Assembly (NCBI GenBank): GCA_030150085.1
Contig: JASLGJ010000262.1
Span: 1 to 5,038 of the forward strand
Direction: 5' to 3'
DNA from: Candidatus Elarobacter sp.
GTDB taxonomy: Bacteria > Vulcanimicrobiota > Vulcanimicrobiia > Vulcanimicrobiales > Vulcanimicrobiaceae
Length of the DNA stretch: 5,038 bases
Shown here: one piece after another, positions 1 through 5,038 of the stretch
How positions within the stretch are numbered: the stretch's first letter is position 1
How the letters are laid out: each line of letters opens with the position of its first letter
The notes under the pieces: model-generated
Told to the model about the DNA's origin: nothing
Databases searched by the model: none
Seen by the model: only the letters and a program-made list of their open reading frames with translations
Program-made: the position numbers and the translations under genes

Positions 1-1
1 C

Positions 2-1450
2 AACAACAACCCCGAGACGGTCTCGACCGACTTCGACGTCTCCGACGTCCTGGTGTTCGAGCCGCCCGGCGCCGACGAGGTCGAGGCGGTCGCGCGCGCC
101 ACGAACGCGCGCGGCGTGATGCTGGCCTTCGGCGGGCAGACCGCGATCAATCTGGCCGGGCAGCTGGCGGCGCGCGGGATCGCGATCGTCGGCAGCGACC
201 GCCGTTCGCTCGACCTGGCCGAGGACCGCGAGAAGTTCGAGGCCGTGCTGGAGCGGCTGGGCGTGGCGCGGCCCAAGGGCCACGCCGCCAAGACCTTCCG
301 CGAGGCGCGCGCGATCGCGCGCGAGATCGGCTTCCCGGTGCTGGTGCGGCCCTCGTACGTGCTGGGCGGGCGCGGCATGGAGATCGTCTACAACGAGGGC
401 CAGCTCGCGAGCTACGTCGAGTCGGCCCCGCCGATCACGCCCGGCGCGCCGCTCCTGATCGACAAGTACATGCGCGGCCGCGAAGTGGAGGTGGACGCCG
501 TCTTCGACGGCGACGACGTCCTGATTCCGGGCATCTTCGAGCACGTCGAGCGGGCCGGCATCCACTCCGGCGACTCGATCAGCGTCTACCCGACCCAGAC
601 CGTGTCCGACGCGATGGAGGCCCGCATCGTCGCGGTCACCACCGCGATCGCGCGCGAGCTGGGCATCCGCGGCCTGATCAACATCCAGTTCGTCATCCCC
701 GAGGGCACCGACGAGCTGCTGATCATCGAGGCCAACCCGCGCGCCAGCCGCACCGTCCCGATCATCTCCAAGGCGACCGGGATCAACCTCGTCGCCGCGG
801 CGACCCGCATCGCGCTGGGCGAGAAGCTGCGCGACCTGCCGTTCGGCACGGGCCTGGCGCCCAAGCCCGACTACGTGGTGGTCAAAGTGCCGGTCTTCTC
901 GTTCGCCAAGATGCGCGGCGTCGAGACGATCCTCGGCCCGGAGATGAAGTCGACCGGCGAGGTGCTGGGCATCGACGCGACCTTCGCGGGCGCGCTGCGC
1001 AAGGGCTTCGTCGGGGCGGGAATCCGCCTGCCGCGCGAGGGCGGGCGCGTGCTCGTCTCCGTGAGCGACGAGGAGAAGGGCGACGCGGTCGACCTGATGC
1101 GCCGCCTGGTCGCGCTCGGCCACACCCTGGTCGCCACGGCCGGCACCTACGACCTGCTGCGCGAGAACGGCATCGCGGCCGAGCGGGTCAACAAGATCGG
1201 CGATGAGTCCCCGCACGTGCTCGACGTGATCTCCAAGCGCGCCGCGGACCTGGTGATCAACGACTTCCGCGCCGGGCGCGGCCCGAGCGACAACTACCGC
1301 ATCCGGCGCGCGGCCGTCGAGGCGTCGATCGCCTCGCTGACCTCGCTCGACACCGCGCGCGCGCTGGTCACCGCGCTCGAATCGGAAGCCGGCCCGCCCC
1401 GCTCGCTGCAGGAGTACCAGGCCACGCACCGCCCCGCGCTGACGCCCTAG
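2..1450 (+). CDS. carB: Carbamoyl-phosphate synthase large subunit, C-terminal part (5' end outside window)
   Basis: This is the last 482 residues of CarB, which with CarA makes carbamoyl phosphate from glutamine, bicarbonate and two ATP for arginine and pyrimidine synthesis in the cytoplasm. The reading frame is already open at base 2 with the CarB signature NNNPETVSTDFD, so the GTG at 53 is an internal codon and not a start. Fragment residues 1 to about 345 cover the second (carbamate-phosphorylating) ATP-grasp half. Visible there are FGGQT (about 44-48), RPSYVLGGRGMEI (116-128) and the metal/ATP ligands Q229, E243 and N245 in NIQF and EANPRASRTVP. Residues from about 349 form the MGS-like allosteric domain, with T379 and T382 in ATAGT and K398 in VNK matching the IMP/UMP-site positions of the E. 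coli enzyme. The C-terminus ends normally near SLQEY. The roughly 600 N-terminal residues lie upstream. No frameshift or missing key residue is seen in the visible part. Identity is very secure. Confidence 0.98.
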   Translation, partial: NNNPETVSTDFDVSDVLVFEPPGADEVEAVARATNARGVMLAFGGQTAINLAGQLAARGIAIVGSDRRSLDLAEDREKFEAVLERLGVARPKGHAAKTFREARAIAREIGFPVLVRPSYVLGGRGMEIVYNEGQLASYVESAPPITPGAPLLIDKYMRGREVEVDAVFDGDDVLIPGIFEHVERAGIHSGDSISVYPTQTVSDAMEARIVAVTTAIARELGIRGLINIQFVIPEGTDELLIIEANPRASRTVPIISKATGINLVAAATRIALGEKLRDLPFGTGLAPKPDYVVVKVPVFSFAKMRGVETILGPEMKSTGEVLGIDATFAGALRKGFVGAGIRLPREGGRVLVSVSDEEKGDAVDLMRRLVALGHTLVATAGTYDLLRENGIAAERVNKIGDESPHVLDVISKRAADLVINDFRAGRGPSDNYRIRRAAVEASIASLTSLDTARALVTALESEAGPPRSLQEYQATHRPALTP

Positions 1451-1488
1451 CGAGGAAAACCGCGCCCGGGCAGAGTACGGCCCCGGCC

Positions 1489-1503
1489 GGCGCGGAGCGC
1501 GCC
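1489..1503 (+). other. GC-only stem-loop between carB and the DUF1989 gene
   Basis: GGCGCG (1489-1494) and CGCGCC (1498-1503) form a perfect 6-bp inverted repeat around a GAG loop, 38 bases after the carB stop. No T-run follows, so it is not a classical intrinsic terminator. It could be a weak 3' end for carB, or a chance pairing in GC-rich DNA. I saw no convincing promoter in the 74-base gap, so read-through from carB into the next gene remains possible. Confidence 0.3.
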
Positions 1504-1514
1504 CGACCAGGTGT

Positions 1515-1518
1515 GGAG
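1515..1518 (+). promoter_or_regulatory. Ribosome binding site deciding the DUF1989 gene start
   Basis: GGAG lies six bases before the ATG at 1525, an ideal spacing. The longer in-frame alternative, GTG at 1513, has only CGACCAG-like sequence in front of it and overlaps this GGAG. The ATG at 1525 is therefore preferred, making the protein four residues shorter than the longest open frame. Confidence 0.7.
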
Positions 1519-1524
1519 TTGGAG

Positions 1525-2373
1525 ATGGGACATCCCCCGGCGGCTTACCAGGCCAGCGCCGACGGTGCGCTCGCGGTCGACCGCGCGTTCTACGCGCGCA
1601 TCGCGGAGGCGACCGGCGCGCGCAGCGAGACCGAGCGCTTCGTCATCCCGATCCGCAGCGGGCGGGCCTGGGAGGTGCCGGCCGGGCACGTCTGCCGGAT
1701 CGTGACCGTCGAAGGGCCGCAAGTCGGCGATTTGAACCTGTGGAACCGGCACAACCCGCGCGAGCGCTTCTGGGCCTCCCGCACGCGCCAGCTCCAGCGC
1801 GCGCACGTCTCGACCTACGACCGGCTGTGGTCGACCCTGCCCTACCTGCGCCCGCTGGTCACGATCACCAACGACACGCTGGCCTCGTACGGGGTCGACG
1901 GCGACGGCGGGCGCGTGCACGACCTGCTCGGCACGCGCTGCGATCCCTACGTCAACCGCATGCTGACCGGCGCGGACTTCGATTTCCACTGCCACTCGAA
2001 CTTGGTCCGCGCGGTGCTGCCGTACGGGCTGACCGAGCTCGACGTGCACGACGTCATCAACGTCTTCCAGTGCACCGGGCTCAACGACGCCGACCAGTAC
2101 TTCATGACGGCCTGCCCGGCGAGGAAAGGCGATTTCTTCGAGTTCTTCGCCGAGATCGATCTGCTGTGCGCGCTCTCGACCTGCCCGGGCGGCGACTTGT
2201 CGATCCCGCTGTGGGGACCCGAGGCGCGCGATCCGGTCGAGGTCTGCCGGCCGCTGGGCGTCGAGGTCTACCGGCTCGACCCCGCGCTGCTGGCCGGCTG
2301 GAGCGAGCCGCGCCTGGCCGCCTACCGCGGGCTGCACGGCATGTCGATGCCGGCCTGGGGCGATTCGCGCTAG
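1525..2373 (+). CDS. DUF1989 / urea carboxylase-associated family protein
   Basis: This encodes a 282-residue soluble protein with no signal peptide or membrane segment. It has the layout of the DUF1989 (urea carboxylase-associated) family: a core beginning VPAGHVCRIVTVEGPQVGDLN (about 51-71), ITNDT (114-118), HD plus C139 (132-139), HCHSNL (155-160, with C156 and N159), VINVF (177-181), GDFFEF then E210 and D212, and STCPGGD (218-224). The conserved Cys, His, Asp and Glu residues suggest a metal-dependent or cysteine-assisted active site; which ones bind metal cannot be read from sequence. Known relatives CgdA/CgdB form carboxyguanidine deiminase beside guanidine (urea) carboxylase, but stand-alone members like this have no settled function. 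An N-terminal extension of about 40 residues precedes the core. No urea carboxylase or allophanate hydrolase is in the window; neighbours are carB (74 bases upstream) and a liv importer (164 bases downstream). Family call is firm, the reaction unknown. Confidence 0.88.
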   Translation: MGHPPAAYQASADGALAVDRAFYARIAEATGARSETERFVIPIRSGRAWEVPAGHVCRIVTVEGPQVGDLNLWNRHNPRERFWASRTRQLQRAHVSTYDRLWSTLPYLRPLVTITNDTLASYGVDGDGGRVHDLLGTRCDPYVNRMLTGADFDFHCHSNLVRAVLPYGLTELDVHDVINVFQCTGLNDADQYFMTACPARKGDFFEFFAEIDLLCALSTCPGGDLSIPLWGPEARDPVEVCRPLGVEVYRLDPALLAGWSEPRLAAYRGLHGMSMPAWGDSR

Positions 2374-2387
2374 CGCAAAGCGCCTAG
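2370..2387 (+). other. Imperfect stem-loop at the 3' end of the DUF1989 gene
   Basis: CTAGCGC (2370-2376) and GCGCCTAG (2380-2387) pair around an AAA loop with a single bulged C. The left arm contains the TAG stop codon. No T-tract follows, so a terminator role is weak. It also sits within a perfect 10-bp palindrome, GCGCTAGCGC (2367-2376). Confidence 0.3.
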
Positions 2388-2414
2388 CGAGTGTCCGATT
2401 CACGGCGTACCGTT

Positions 2415-2448
2415 GCGAGCGCTGGCGTTCGTCTTGACCGCTCGCGAG
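2415..2448 (+). promoter_or_regulatory. Operator-like inverted repeats around the liv -35 box
   Basis: GCGAGCG (2415-2421) is the exact reverse complement of CGCTCGC (2439-2445), with centres 24 bases apart and the -35 hexamer just inside the right arm. The right arm overlaps an 8-bp palindrome, CTCGCGAG (2441-2448), lying in the promoter spacer. GCGAGTG is also repeated directly at 2387-2393 and 2444-2450. This position would suit a repressor or nitrogen/amino-acid-responsive regulator, but no regulator family can be named from it. Confidence 0.35.
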
Positions 2449-2463
2449 TGACGATGCTACGCT
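2434..2463 (+). promoter_or_regulatory. Predicted sigma-70-type promoter of the liv operon
   Basis: The -35 element TTGACC (2434-2439, 5 of 6 to TTGACA) and -10 element TACGCT (2458-2463, T-A-x-x-x-T pattern) are 18 bases apart. TGC directly before the -10 gives an extended -10 (TGn). Transcription would start near 2470, leaving an untranslated leader of about 68 bases. The leader has a small hairpin, CGTCG/CGACG with a GCAG loop (2485-2498), and no recognisable riboswitch or leader peptide. It is the best promoter match in the window and suggests the importer genes form their own transcription unit. Confidence 0.6.
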
Positions 2464-2525
2464 AGCGCCCGAGCGCCTGGTCGACGTCGGCAGCGACGAG
2501 CGCATGCCGATTTCACACGGCGATC

Positions 2526-2531
2526 AGGAGG
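2526..2531 (+). promoter_or_regulatory. Strong Shine-Dalgarno of the substrate-binding protein gene
   Basis: A full AGGAGG stands six bases before the ATG at 2538. It fixes this start over the in-frame ATG at 2556 (Met7), which would also cut off the basic end of the signal peptide. It is the strongest ribosome site in the window, as expected for a binding protein made in excess over its permeases. Confidence 0.9.
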
Positions 2532-2537
2532 CATTTC

Positions 2538-3707
2538 ATGCGTGTATCCAATCGCATGCGCGGCATCGCCACCGTGGTGGCCGCGCTGACGCTCGCCGGC
2601 TCGCTGGCGGCCGGCGGCAGCGCCGCGGGCGGCGTCGTCAAGATCGGCGTGCCGGTTCCGCTCTCGGGCAACAACGCGAGCGCCGGCGAGGACCTCGTCA
2701 ACGGCGCGAAGCTGGCTGCCGACGACATCAACCGCAGGGGCGGCGTCAACGGGATGAAGGTCGAGATCGTCCCCGCCGACGACGCGTGCGACGCGCAGAC
2801 CGCGGCCCAGGCCGCCGACAAGCTGATGGCGCAAGGCGTCGTCGCGGTGGCGGGCGGGTACTGCTCGGGCGCGGCGCTGCCCGAGCTGACCGCGTTCCAC
2901 CGCCAGGGCATCCCCTACGTGCTCGACGCCTCGACCAATCCCCAGCTCACCGAGCTGGGCTACAAGGAGGCCTTCCGCGTCATCGGGCGCGACGACCAGC
3001 AGGCACCCTTCGCGGCGAACTTCATCGCGACCAGCCTGCACGCCAAGACCGCCGCCGTGCTCAACGACAACACGACCTACGGCAAGGGACTCGCCGACTC
3101 GCTGGTGAGCGCGCTCGGCTCGCGCGGCGTGAAGGTGGTCTTCAACGATTCGATCACGCCCGGCCAGAGCGATTACACCGCGACCCTGACCAAGGTCAAG
3201 GGCGCGCAGCCCGACGCGTTCTACTACGCGGGCTACTACGCCGAGTTCTCGCTGCTCGTCAAAGAGGCCAAGCAGCTCGACCTCAAGGCGCGCCTGATCG
3301 GCAGCGACGCCAACCAGTCGCCGGTCCTGATCAAGACCGCCGGTCCGGCTTCGGAAGGCGCGATCATCACGACCGCGCCGCTGCCGCAGTTCATCAGCGG
3401 CGCGCAAGCCTTCGTCAAAGCCTACGAGAAGGCGTACGGCAAGGGCGCCGGGCCGTACTCGGCCTACGAGTACGACGCGGTCCAGACCGTCGCGCAGGGC
3501 ATCAAAGCGGCCGGGTCGACCGATCCCAAGCGCATCACCGCCGCGCTGGCGAGCCTCAAGAGCTTCAAGGGCATCACCGGCGACATCGCCTTCCGCCCCA
3601 ACGGGGACCGGACCGGGATCAACTACATCTCGGTGATCGTGCGCAACGGCCAGTTCGCTCCCTACATGCGGCTCGACAAGGCCGGGCGGTGGGTGGCCGG
3701 GCGGTAG
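2538..3707 (+). CDS. livK: Branched-chain amino acid ABC transporter substrate-binding protein (LivJ/LivK type)
   Basis: This 389-residue exported protein captures an amino acid and delivers it to the LivH/LivM channel. Residues 1 to about 30 form a signal peptide: basic start (R2, R6, R8), hydrophobic run 10-25, and A-x-A-like cleavage near GGSAA. There is no lipobox cysteine, so it should be free in the periplasm. The mature part is a type-1 periplasmic-binding fold starting IGVPVPLSG (36-44). Compared from memory with E. coli LivJ, C84 in DDACD and C109 in YCSG match the disulfide pair, S110 and T133 match residues holding the ligand carboxylate, Y233 lies in the YYAGYY segment, and D257 takes the place of the glutamate that binds the ligand ammonium. 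This favours an alpha-amino acid over urea, though related binding proteins carry amides or aromatics and the exact ligand is unproven. It has its own promoter and AGGAGG, and livH follows after 13 bases. Confidence 0.93.
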   Translation: MRVSNRMRGIATVVAALTLAGSLAAGGSAAGGVVKIGVPVPLSGNNASAGEDLVNGAKLAADDINRRGGVNGMKVEIVPADDACDAQTAAQAADKLMAQGVVAVAGGYCSGAALPELTAFHRQGIPYVLDASTNPQLTELGYKEAFRVIGRDDQQAPFAANFIATSLHAKTAAVLNDNTTYGKGLADSLVSALGSRGVKVVFNDSITPGQSDYTATLTKVKGAQPDAFYYAGYYAEFSLLVKEAKQLDLKARLIGSDANQSPVLIKTAGPASEGAIITTAPLPQFISGAQAFVKAYEKAYGKGAGPYSAYEYDAVQTVAQGIKAAGSTDPKRITAALASLKSFKGITGDIAFRPNGDRTGINYISVIVRNGQFAPYMRLDKAGRWVAGR

Positions 3708-3715
3708 CACCGCCC
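3699..3715 (+). other. Perfect hairpin across the livK stop, just before livH
   Basis: GGGCGGT (3699-3705) and ACCGCCC (3709-3715) form a perfect 7-bp stem with an AGC loop. The loop region contains the end of the livK TAG stop (3705-3707). The hairpin ends five bases before the livH ATG. No T-run follows, so it is unlikely to be a terminator. It covers the place where a livH ribosome site would lie and may protect the livK transcript's 3' end or couple livH translation to livK. Confidence 0.55.
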
Positions 3716-3720
3716 CGCGC

Positions 3721-4620
3721 ATGTCGGCCTTCCTGCAGTACGTGGTCAGCGGCCTGACCATCGGCTCGTTCCTGTCGCTCGTCGCGCTCGGGTACACGAT
3801 GGTCTACGGCATCATCCGCCTGATCAACTTCGCCCACGGCGACCTGTTCATGGTCGGCGCGTTCCTGGGCTGGGCGATCCTGGCGCCGGTGCTGGCCGCT
3901 CACGTGCCGGTGGCGCTGGCGGTGCTGATCGCGCTCGTGCTCGCGATGCTGCTCACCGGCGGCCTCGGGATCGCGATCCAGGCGGTGGCCTACAAGCCGC
4001 TCCTGCGCGCGCCGCGCCTGTCGATCCTGATCAGCGCGGTGGGCGTCTCGCTGGCGCTGGAGAACGGCGTGCTGCTGGTCTTCGGAGCGGGCTACGACAC
4101 CTACCCGCAGGTGCTCTCGTTCGCCGGGCTCACCCTGGCGGGGGTGCGGATCAGCTACGCGCAGCTCGGCATGATCGCGCTCAGCGTAGCGCTCATGGTC
4201 GGGCTGTGGCTGTTCGTGCACCGCACCGCGGTCGGGACGGCCATGCGGGCCCTGGCGCTCGACCAGGAGGCGGCCCGGCTGATGGGCATCAACGTCGACC
4301 GCATCATCCTGCTGACGTTCTTCATCGGCTCGCTGCTGGCCGCGGCGGCGGGCGTGATGGAAGGCCTCTACTACACCCAGATCAACTTCTTCATGGGCTT
4401 TTTGATCGGGCTGCAGGCCTTCACCGCCGCGGTGCTGGGCGGGATCGGCAACATCCCCGGCGCGATGGTGGCCGGCTTCCTGATCGGCTTCTTGGAGGCG
4501 TTCTCGGCCGGCTACGTGTCGTCGCGCTGGACCGACGTGTTCGTGTTCGCGGTCCTGATCCTGGTGCTGGTCGTCAAGCCGACCGGACTCTTCGGCGAGC
4601 GCGTCGTGGAGCGCATGTAG
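3721..4620 (+). CDS. livH: Branched-chain amino acid ABC transporter permease LivH
   Basis: This 299-residue inner-membrane permease pairs with LivM to form the channel of the LIV-I type importer. Length is close to the family norm (about 290-310). The N-terminus has the family hallmark GYTMVYGIIRLINFAHGD (24-41), which supports the ATG at 3721. Hydrophobic segments lie near 7-30, 42-60, 62-90, 100-122, 146-166, 195-215, 222-255 and 270-287. The cytoplasmic coupling loop TAMRALALDQEAARLMGI (173-190) is the EAA-like site that contacts the ATPase subunits LivG/LivF. The end, VKPTGLFGE, is also typical. No Shine-Dalgarno is visible in front of the ATG; the gene starts 13 bases after the livK stop and just behind a hairpin, so translation probably depends on ribosomes finishing livK. 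UrtB of urea importers is a relative, but the binding-protein and LivM features favour LivH. Confidence 0.95.
   Translation: MSAFLQYVVSGLTIGSFLSLVALGYTMVYGIIRLINFAHGDLFMVGAFLGWAILAPVLAAHVPVALAVLIALVLAMLLTGGLGIAIQAVAYKPLLRAPRLSILISAVGVSLALENGVLLVFGAGYDTYPQVLSFAGLTLAGVRISYAQLGMIALSVALMVGLWLFVHRTAVGTAMRALALDQEAARLMGINVDRIILLTFFIGSLLAAAAGVMEGLYYTQINFFMGFLIGLQAFTAAVLGGIGNIPGAMVAGFLIGFLEAFSAGYVSSRWTDVFVFAVLILVLVVKPTGLFGERVVERM
4608..4611 (+). promoter_or_regulatory. Ribosome binding site of livM inside livH
   Basis: GGAG within the last codons of livH lies nine bases before the GTG at 4621. With the livH stop (4618-4620) directly touching that GTG, it supports re-initiation and translational coupling of livM to livH. 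Confidence 0.6.
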
Positions 4621-5038
4621 GTGCGCTCGGCGCGGCGCGCCGCCCCCTGGCTGTGGCTGCCGGCGGCCGCCGCCGCGCTGCTCGTGCCGGTCCTGGGCGG
4701 AACCTACGTCACCGACGTCGCGACCACCGTGCTGATCTACGCCATGCTCGGCCTGGGGCTGAACATCGTGGTCGGCTACGCGGGCCTGCTCGACCTGGGC
4801 TACGCCGCGCTGTTCGCGATCGGCGCCTACACCTCGGCCCTGCTCGGGCTGCACGCGCACCTCGGCTTCTGGCTCACGCTGCTGCCCGCGGTCGCCGCGG
4901 CGGGCGTCGCGGGCGTGCTGATCGGCTACCCCACGCTGCGCATGCACAGCGACTACCTGGCCATCGTCACGCTCGGCTTCGGCGAGATCATCCGCGTGTT
5001 CCTCAACAACCTCGACGCGCCGGTCAACATCACGAACG
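4621..5038 (+). CDS. livM: Branched-chain amino acid ABC transporter permease LivM, N-terminal part (3' end outside window)
   Basis: The first 139 residues of the second channel subunit of the importer are present; the frame runs off the right edge without a stop. The start is GTG at 4621, immediately after the livH stop, with GGAG nine bases upstream. An arginine-rich start (R2, R5, R6) precedes hydrophobic segments near 10-26, 34-53, 60-77 and 82-102. Family hallmarks are LGLNIVVGYAGLLDLGYAAL (45-64), AIGAYTSALL (66-75) and YLAIVTLGFGEIIRVFLNN (112-130); the last visible residues, PVNITN, match the stretch that usually continues with Gly-Pro. The GLLDLGY form is typical of LivM. Family members are usually about 300-450 residues, so most of the gene lies beyond the window, with livG and livF expected after it. 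Confidence 0.93.
   Translation, partial: MRSARRAAPWLWLPAAAAALLVPVLGGTYVTDVATTVLIYAMLGLGLNIVVGYAGLLDLGYAALFAIGAYTSALLGLHAHLGFWLTLLPAVAAAGVAGVLIGYPTLRMHSDYLAIVTLGFGEIIRVFLNNLDAPVNITN

Larger units (their letters stand above)
2368..2468 (+). repeat. Repeated palindrome CGCTAGCGC flanking the intergenic region
   Basis: The 9-mer CGCTAGCGC occurs at 2368-2376, over the stop codon of the DUF1989 gene, and again at 2460-2468, over the -10 element of the predicted liv promoter. A related CCTAGCGAG lies between them at 2383-2391, and the same CCTAGCGAG overlaps the carB stop at 1446-1454. By reading the whole window I find CTAG only at these four places, each followed by CG. The pattern could be a protein-binding site or coincidence at stop codons. 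Confidence 0.4.

Noticed and set aside
53..55. GTG as a possible start of carB
   Set aside because: The CarB signature NNNPETVSTD is encoded in frame upstream of it from base 2, so this is an internal valine.
1489..1503. Intrinsic terminator after carB
   Set aside because: The stem is perfect but only 6 bp and lacks any T-run, so it is listed only as a stem-loop.
1740..2387. Same-strand open frame inside the DUF1989 gene (215 residues)
   Set aside because: Arg/Ala/Leu-rich shadow frame without a ribosome site or recognisable domain.
2485..2498. Riboswitch or leader-peptide attenuator in the liv leader
   Set aside because: The leader is only about 68 bases, holds one 5-bp hairpin and shows no run of branched-chain amino-acid codons or known aptamer motif.
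1447..2505. Long antisense open frame (352 residues) opposite the DUF1989 gene
   Set aside because: It is rich in Arg, Ala, Val and Gln with no recognisable domain, and lies opposite a gene with clear family motifs; long antisense frames are expected in very GC-rich DNA.
2504..3757. Same-strand open frame overlapping livK in another frame (417 residues)
   Set aside because: Arginine-rich shadow translation; the livK frame has the Shine-Dalgarno, signal peptide and family residues.
2457..3797. Long antisense open frame (446 residues) opposite livK
   Set aside because: Low-complexity Arg/Gly/Val/Asp composition, no family motif, and exact overlap with a well-supported gene.
3619..4947. Antisense open frame (442 residues) very rich in Gln, His, Arg, Glu and Asp opposite livH/livM
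   Set aside because: The charged composition is what the reverse complement of hydrophobic membrane-protein codons gives; it has no independent support.
2538..5038. Urea importer (UrtABC) instead of LIV importer
   Set aside because: The binding protein keeps LivJ-like DDACD and YCSG cysteines and amino-acid contact positions, and the second permease has the LivM form GLLDLGY; no urease or urea carboxylase is nearby.

Overview
The window is a very GC-rich bacterial chromosome segment with every recognisable gene on the + strand. In order it holds the 3' part of carB (large subunit of carbamoyl-phosphate synthetase), a complete DUF1989 / urea-carboxylase-associated family gene, and the start of a branched-chain (LIV-I type) amino-acid ABC importer operon: substrate-binding protein, first permease, and a second permease cut by the right edge. 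The ATP-binding genes (livG, livF) expected after the permeases would lie beyond the window.

Organism: Shine-Dalgarno sites, TTGACC/TACGCT-like promoter elements and strong third-position G/C bias point to a high-GC bacterium. The substrate-binding protein has an ordinary signal peptide and no lipobox cysteine. This suits a diderm with a periplasm better than a typical Gram-positive, where such proteins are usually lipoproteins. A high-GC diderm lineage such as Eremiobacterota/Vulcanimicrobiota or a proteobacterium is possible, but the sequence does not settle the phylum.

Layout: bases 2-1450 encode the second ATP-grasp half and the allosteric domain of CarB. A 74-base gap with a GC hairpin leads to the DUF1989 gene (1525-2373), whose ATG is set by a GGAG six bases upstream. 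A 164-base gap (2374-2537) contains the best promoter of the window, several overlapping palindromes and a textbook AGGAGG before livK (2538-3707). A perfect 7-bp hairpin spans the livK stop, and livH (3721-4620) follows with no visible Shine-Dalgarno. livM starts with GTG directly after the livH stop (4621).

How the genes may work together: the importer probably brings an amino acid or close analogue into the cell. The DUF1989 protein belongs to a family linked to carboxyguanidine/urea-type nitrogen chemistry, and CarB makes carbamoyl phosphate for arginine and pyrimidines. A shared nitrogen or arginine theme is inference from gene order only. No mobile element, CRISPR array, tRNA or rRNA was seen. 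I do not see a wholly new system here. The points worth a second look are the DUF1989-importer pairing, the clustered CTAGCG/palindrome architecture around the liv promoter, and the hairpin at the livK-livH junction.
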